From: Erysipelatoclostridium sp. An173
Lineage (GTDB): Bacteria; Bacillota_I; Bacilli_A; Erysipelotrichales; Coprobacillaceae
NCBI RefSeq assembly: GCF_002160495.1
Contig: NZ_NFKR01000002.1
Span: 93,943 to 157,942 of the forward strand
DNA length: 64,000 nt
Direction: 5' to 3'
The notes under the pieces are model-generated. The model was not told the DNA's origin, made no database searches, and worked only from the letters and a program-made list of their open reading frames with translations. Shown here one piece after another: positions 63,887-64,000 of the stretch; position 1 is the stretch's first letter; each line of letters starts with the position of its first letter. The position numbers and the translations under genes were made by a program.

Positions 63887-63959
63887 AGGGGGCAATGTCA
63901 TTAAGTTAAGGAATGAATGACATATGAGGGTTATATTGCAAATATGCCCTCTCTTTTTT
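63887..63959 (+). ncRNA. Candidate structured small RNA or leader
   Basis: Two successive stems, ATGTCATT/AATGACAT (63895-63902, 63916-63923) and GAGGG..ATATT/AATAT..CCCTC (63926-63937, 63941-63951), the latter followed by T6, form a terminator-ended RNA. AGGGGGCA at 63887-63894 could instead pair with TGCCCTCT (63945-63952), so two mutually exclusive folds exist. Alternatively a 22-codon ORF starts at ATG 63917 (AAGG before it) and ends at 63985. I see no known riboswitch motif. Another TTGACA (63982-63987) near the edge marks a next promoter. The stretch 63717-63886 shows nothing I can name. Confidence 0.4.
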
Positions 63960-64000
63960 ATCATTTTTTCAAAGAAAAGTATTGACATTACAACGATAGT

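Overview
The window is an AT-rich stretch from a spore-forming Firmicute. The division/sporulation block (ftsA-ftsZ, spoIIGA-sigE-sigG, sepF-ylmH-divIVA-ileS), two T-box leaders, AT-rich codon use and single-gene KtrA/TrkA-type subunits fit a gut member of the Erysipelotrichales (Clostridium ramosum/spiroforme-like, now Thomasclavelia). The phylum-level call follows from gene content; the genus is an inference. I see no rRNA, tRNA, CRISPR array or intact insertion sequence.

Layout. 1-2.6 kb: the end of a LysR regulator, an unknown membrane protein and a PHP phosphohydrolase. 3.1-9.8 kb: a complete tryptophan operon trpEGDCFBA behind a sigma-A promoter and a Trp-specific T-box. 9.8-14.8 kb: a potassium module (TrkH/KtrB, TrkA/KtrA, KdpD-like kinase, KdpE) with a 26-codon KdpF-like ORF on the opposite strand. 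15-20.4 kb: a DUF4143 ATPase with tandem 32-bp repeats upstream, a frameshifted gene, a deoxyinosine glycosylase, a MATE exporter and an M32 carboxypeptidase. 20.7-22.8 kb: a compact PqqD-like / Cys-containing peptide / radical SAM-SPASM cassette, the best candidate for an undescribed system. 22.8-24.3 kb: mnmM, a gene broken by a nonsense codon, and an HPr homologue lacking the catalytic histidine (Crh-like).

24.3-46.3 kb is the cell-wall/division cluster mraY-murD ... ftsW-murG-murB-divIB-ftsA-ftsZ, then proC, spoIIGA-sigE-sigG-ylmC, sepF, ylmH and divIVA. It is split between murD and ftsW by about 8 kb carrying an Rpn-type nuclease, a LacI regulator and a 1,846-residue secreted polysaccharide lyase (PL8) with repeated F5/8C and FIVAR modules. 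46.3-49.3 kb: ileS behind an Ile-specific T-box. 49.5-54.6 kb: a DD-carboxypeptidase, a LytTR regulator and small metabolic genes (phosphatase, TudS/DUF523, mannose-6-phosphate isomerase, VOC protein). 54.6-55.4 kb holds no conventional gene but a repeated, promoter- and hairpin-bearing element. 55.4-63.6 kb: thioesterase, MBL hydrolase, YebC, a membrane protein with an orphan LytTR regulator, two flavoproteins and a second TrkH/TrkA pair. The right end carries a possible small structured RNA.

How they work together: K+ uptake is represented twice, once coupled to a KdpDE-type sensor. Wall precursor synthesis, septum formation and early sporulation sigma factors are co-located as in other spore formers. 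Amino-acid supply genes (trp, ileS) are read out by uncharged tRNA. The PL8 enzyme with its LacI neighbour looks like an inducible host-glycan (hyaluronate/chondroitin) degradation unit.
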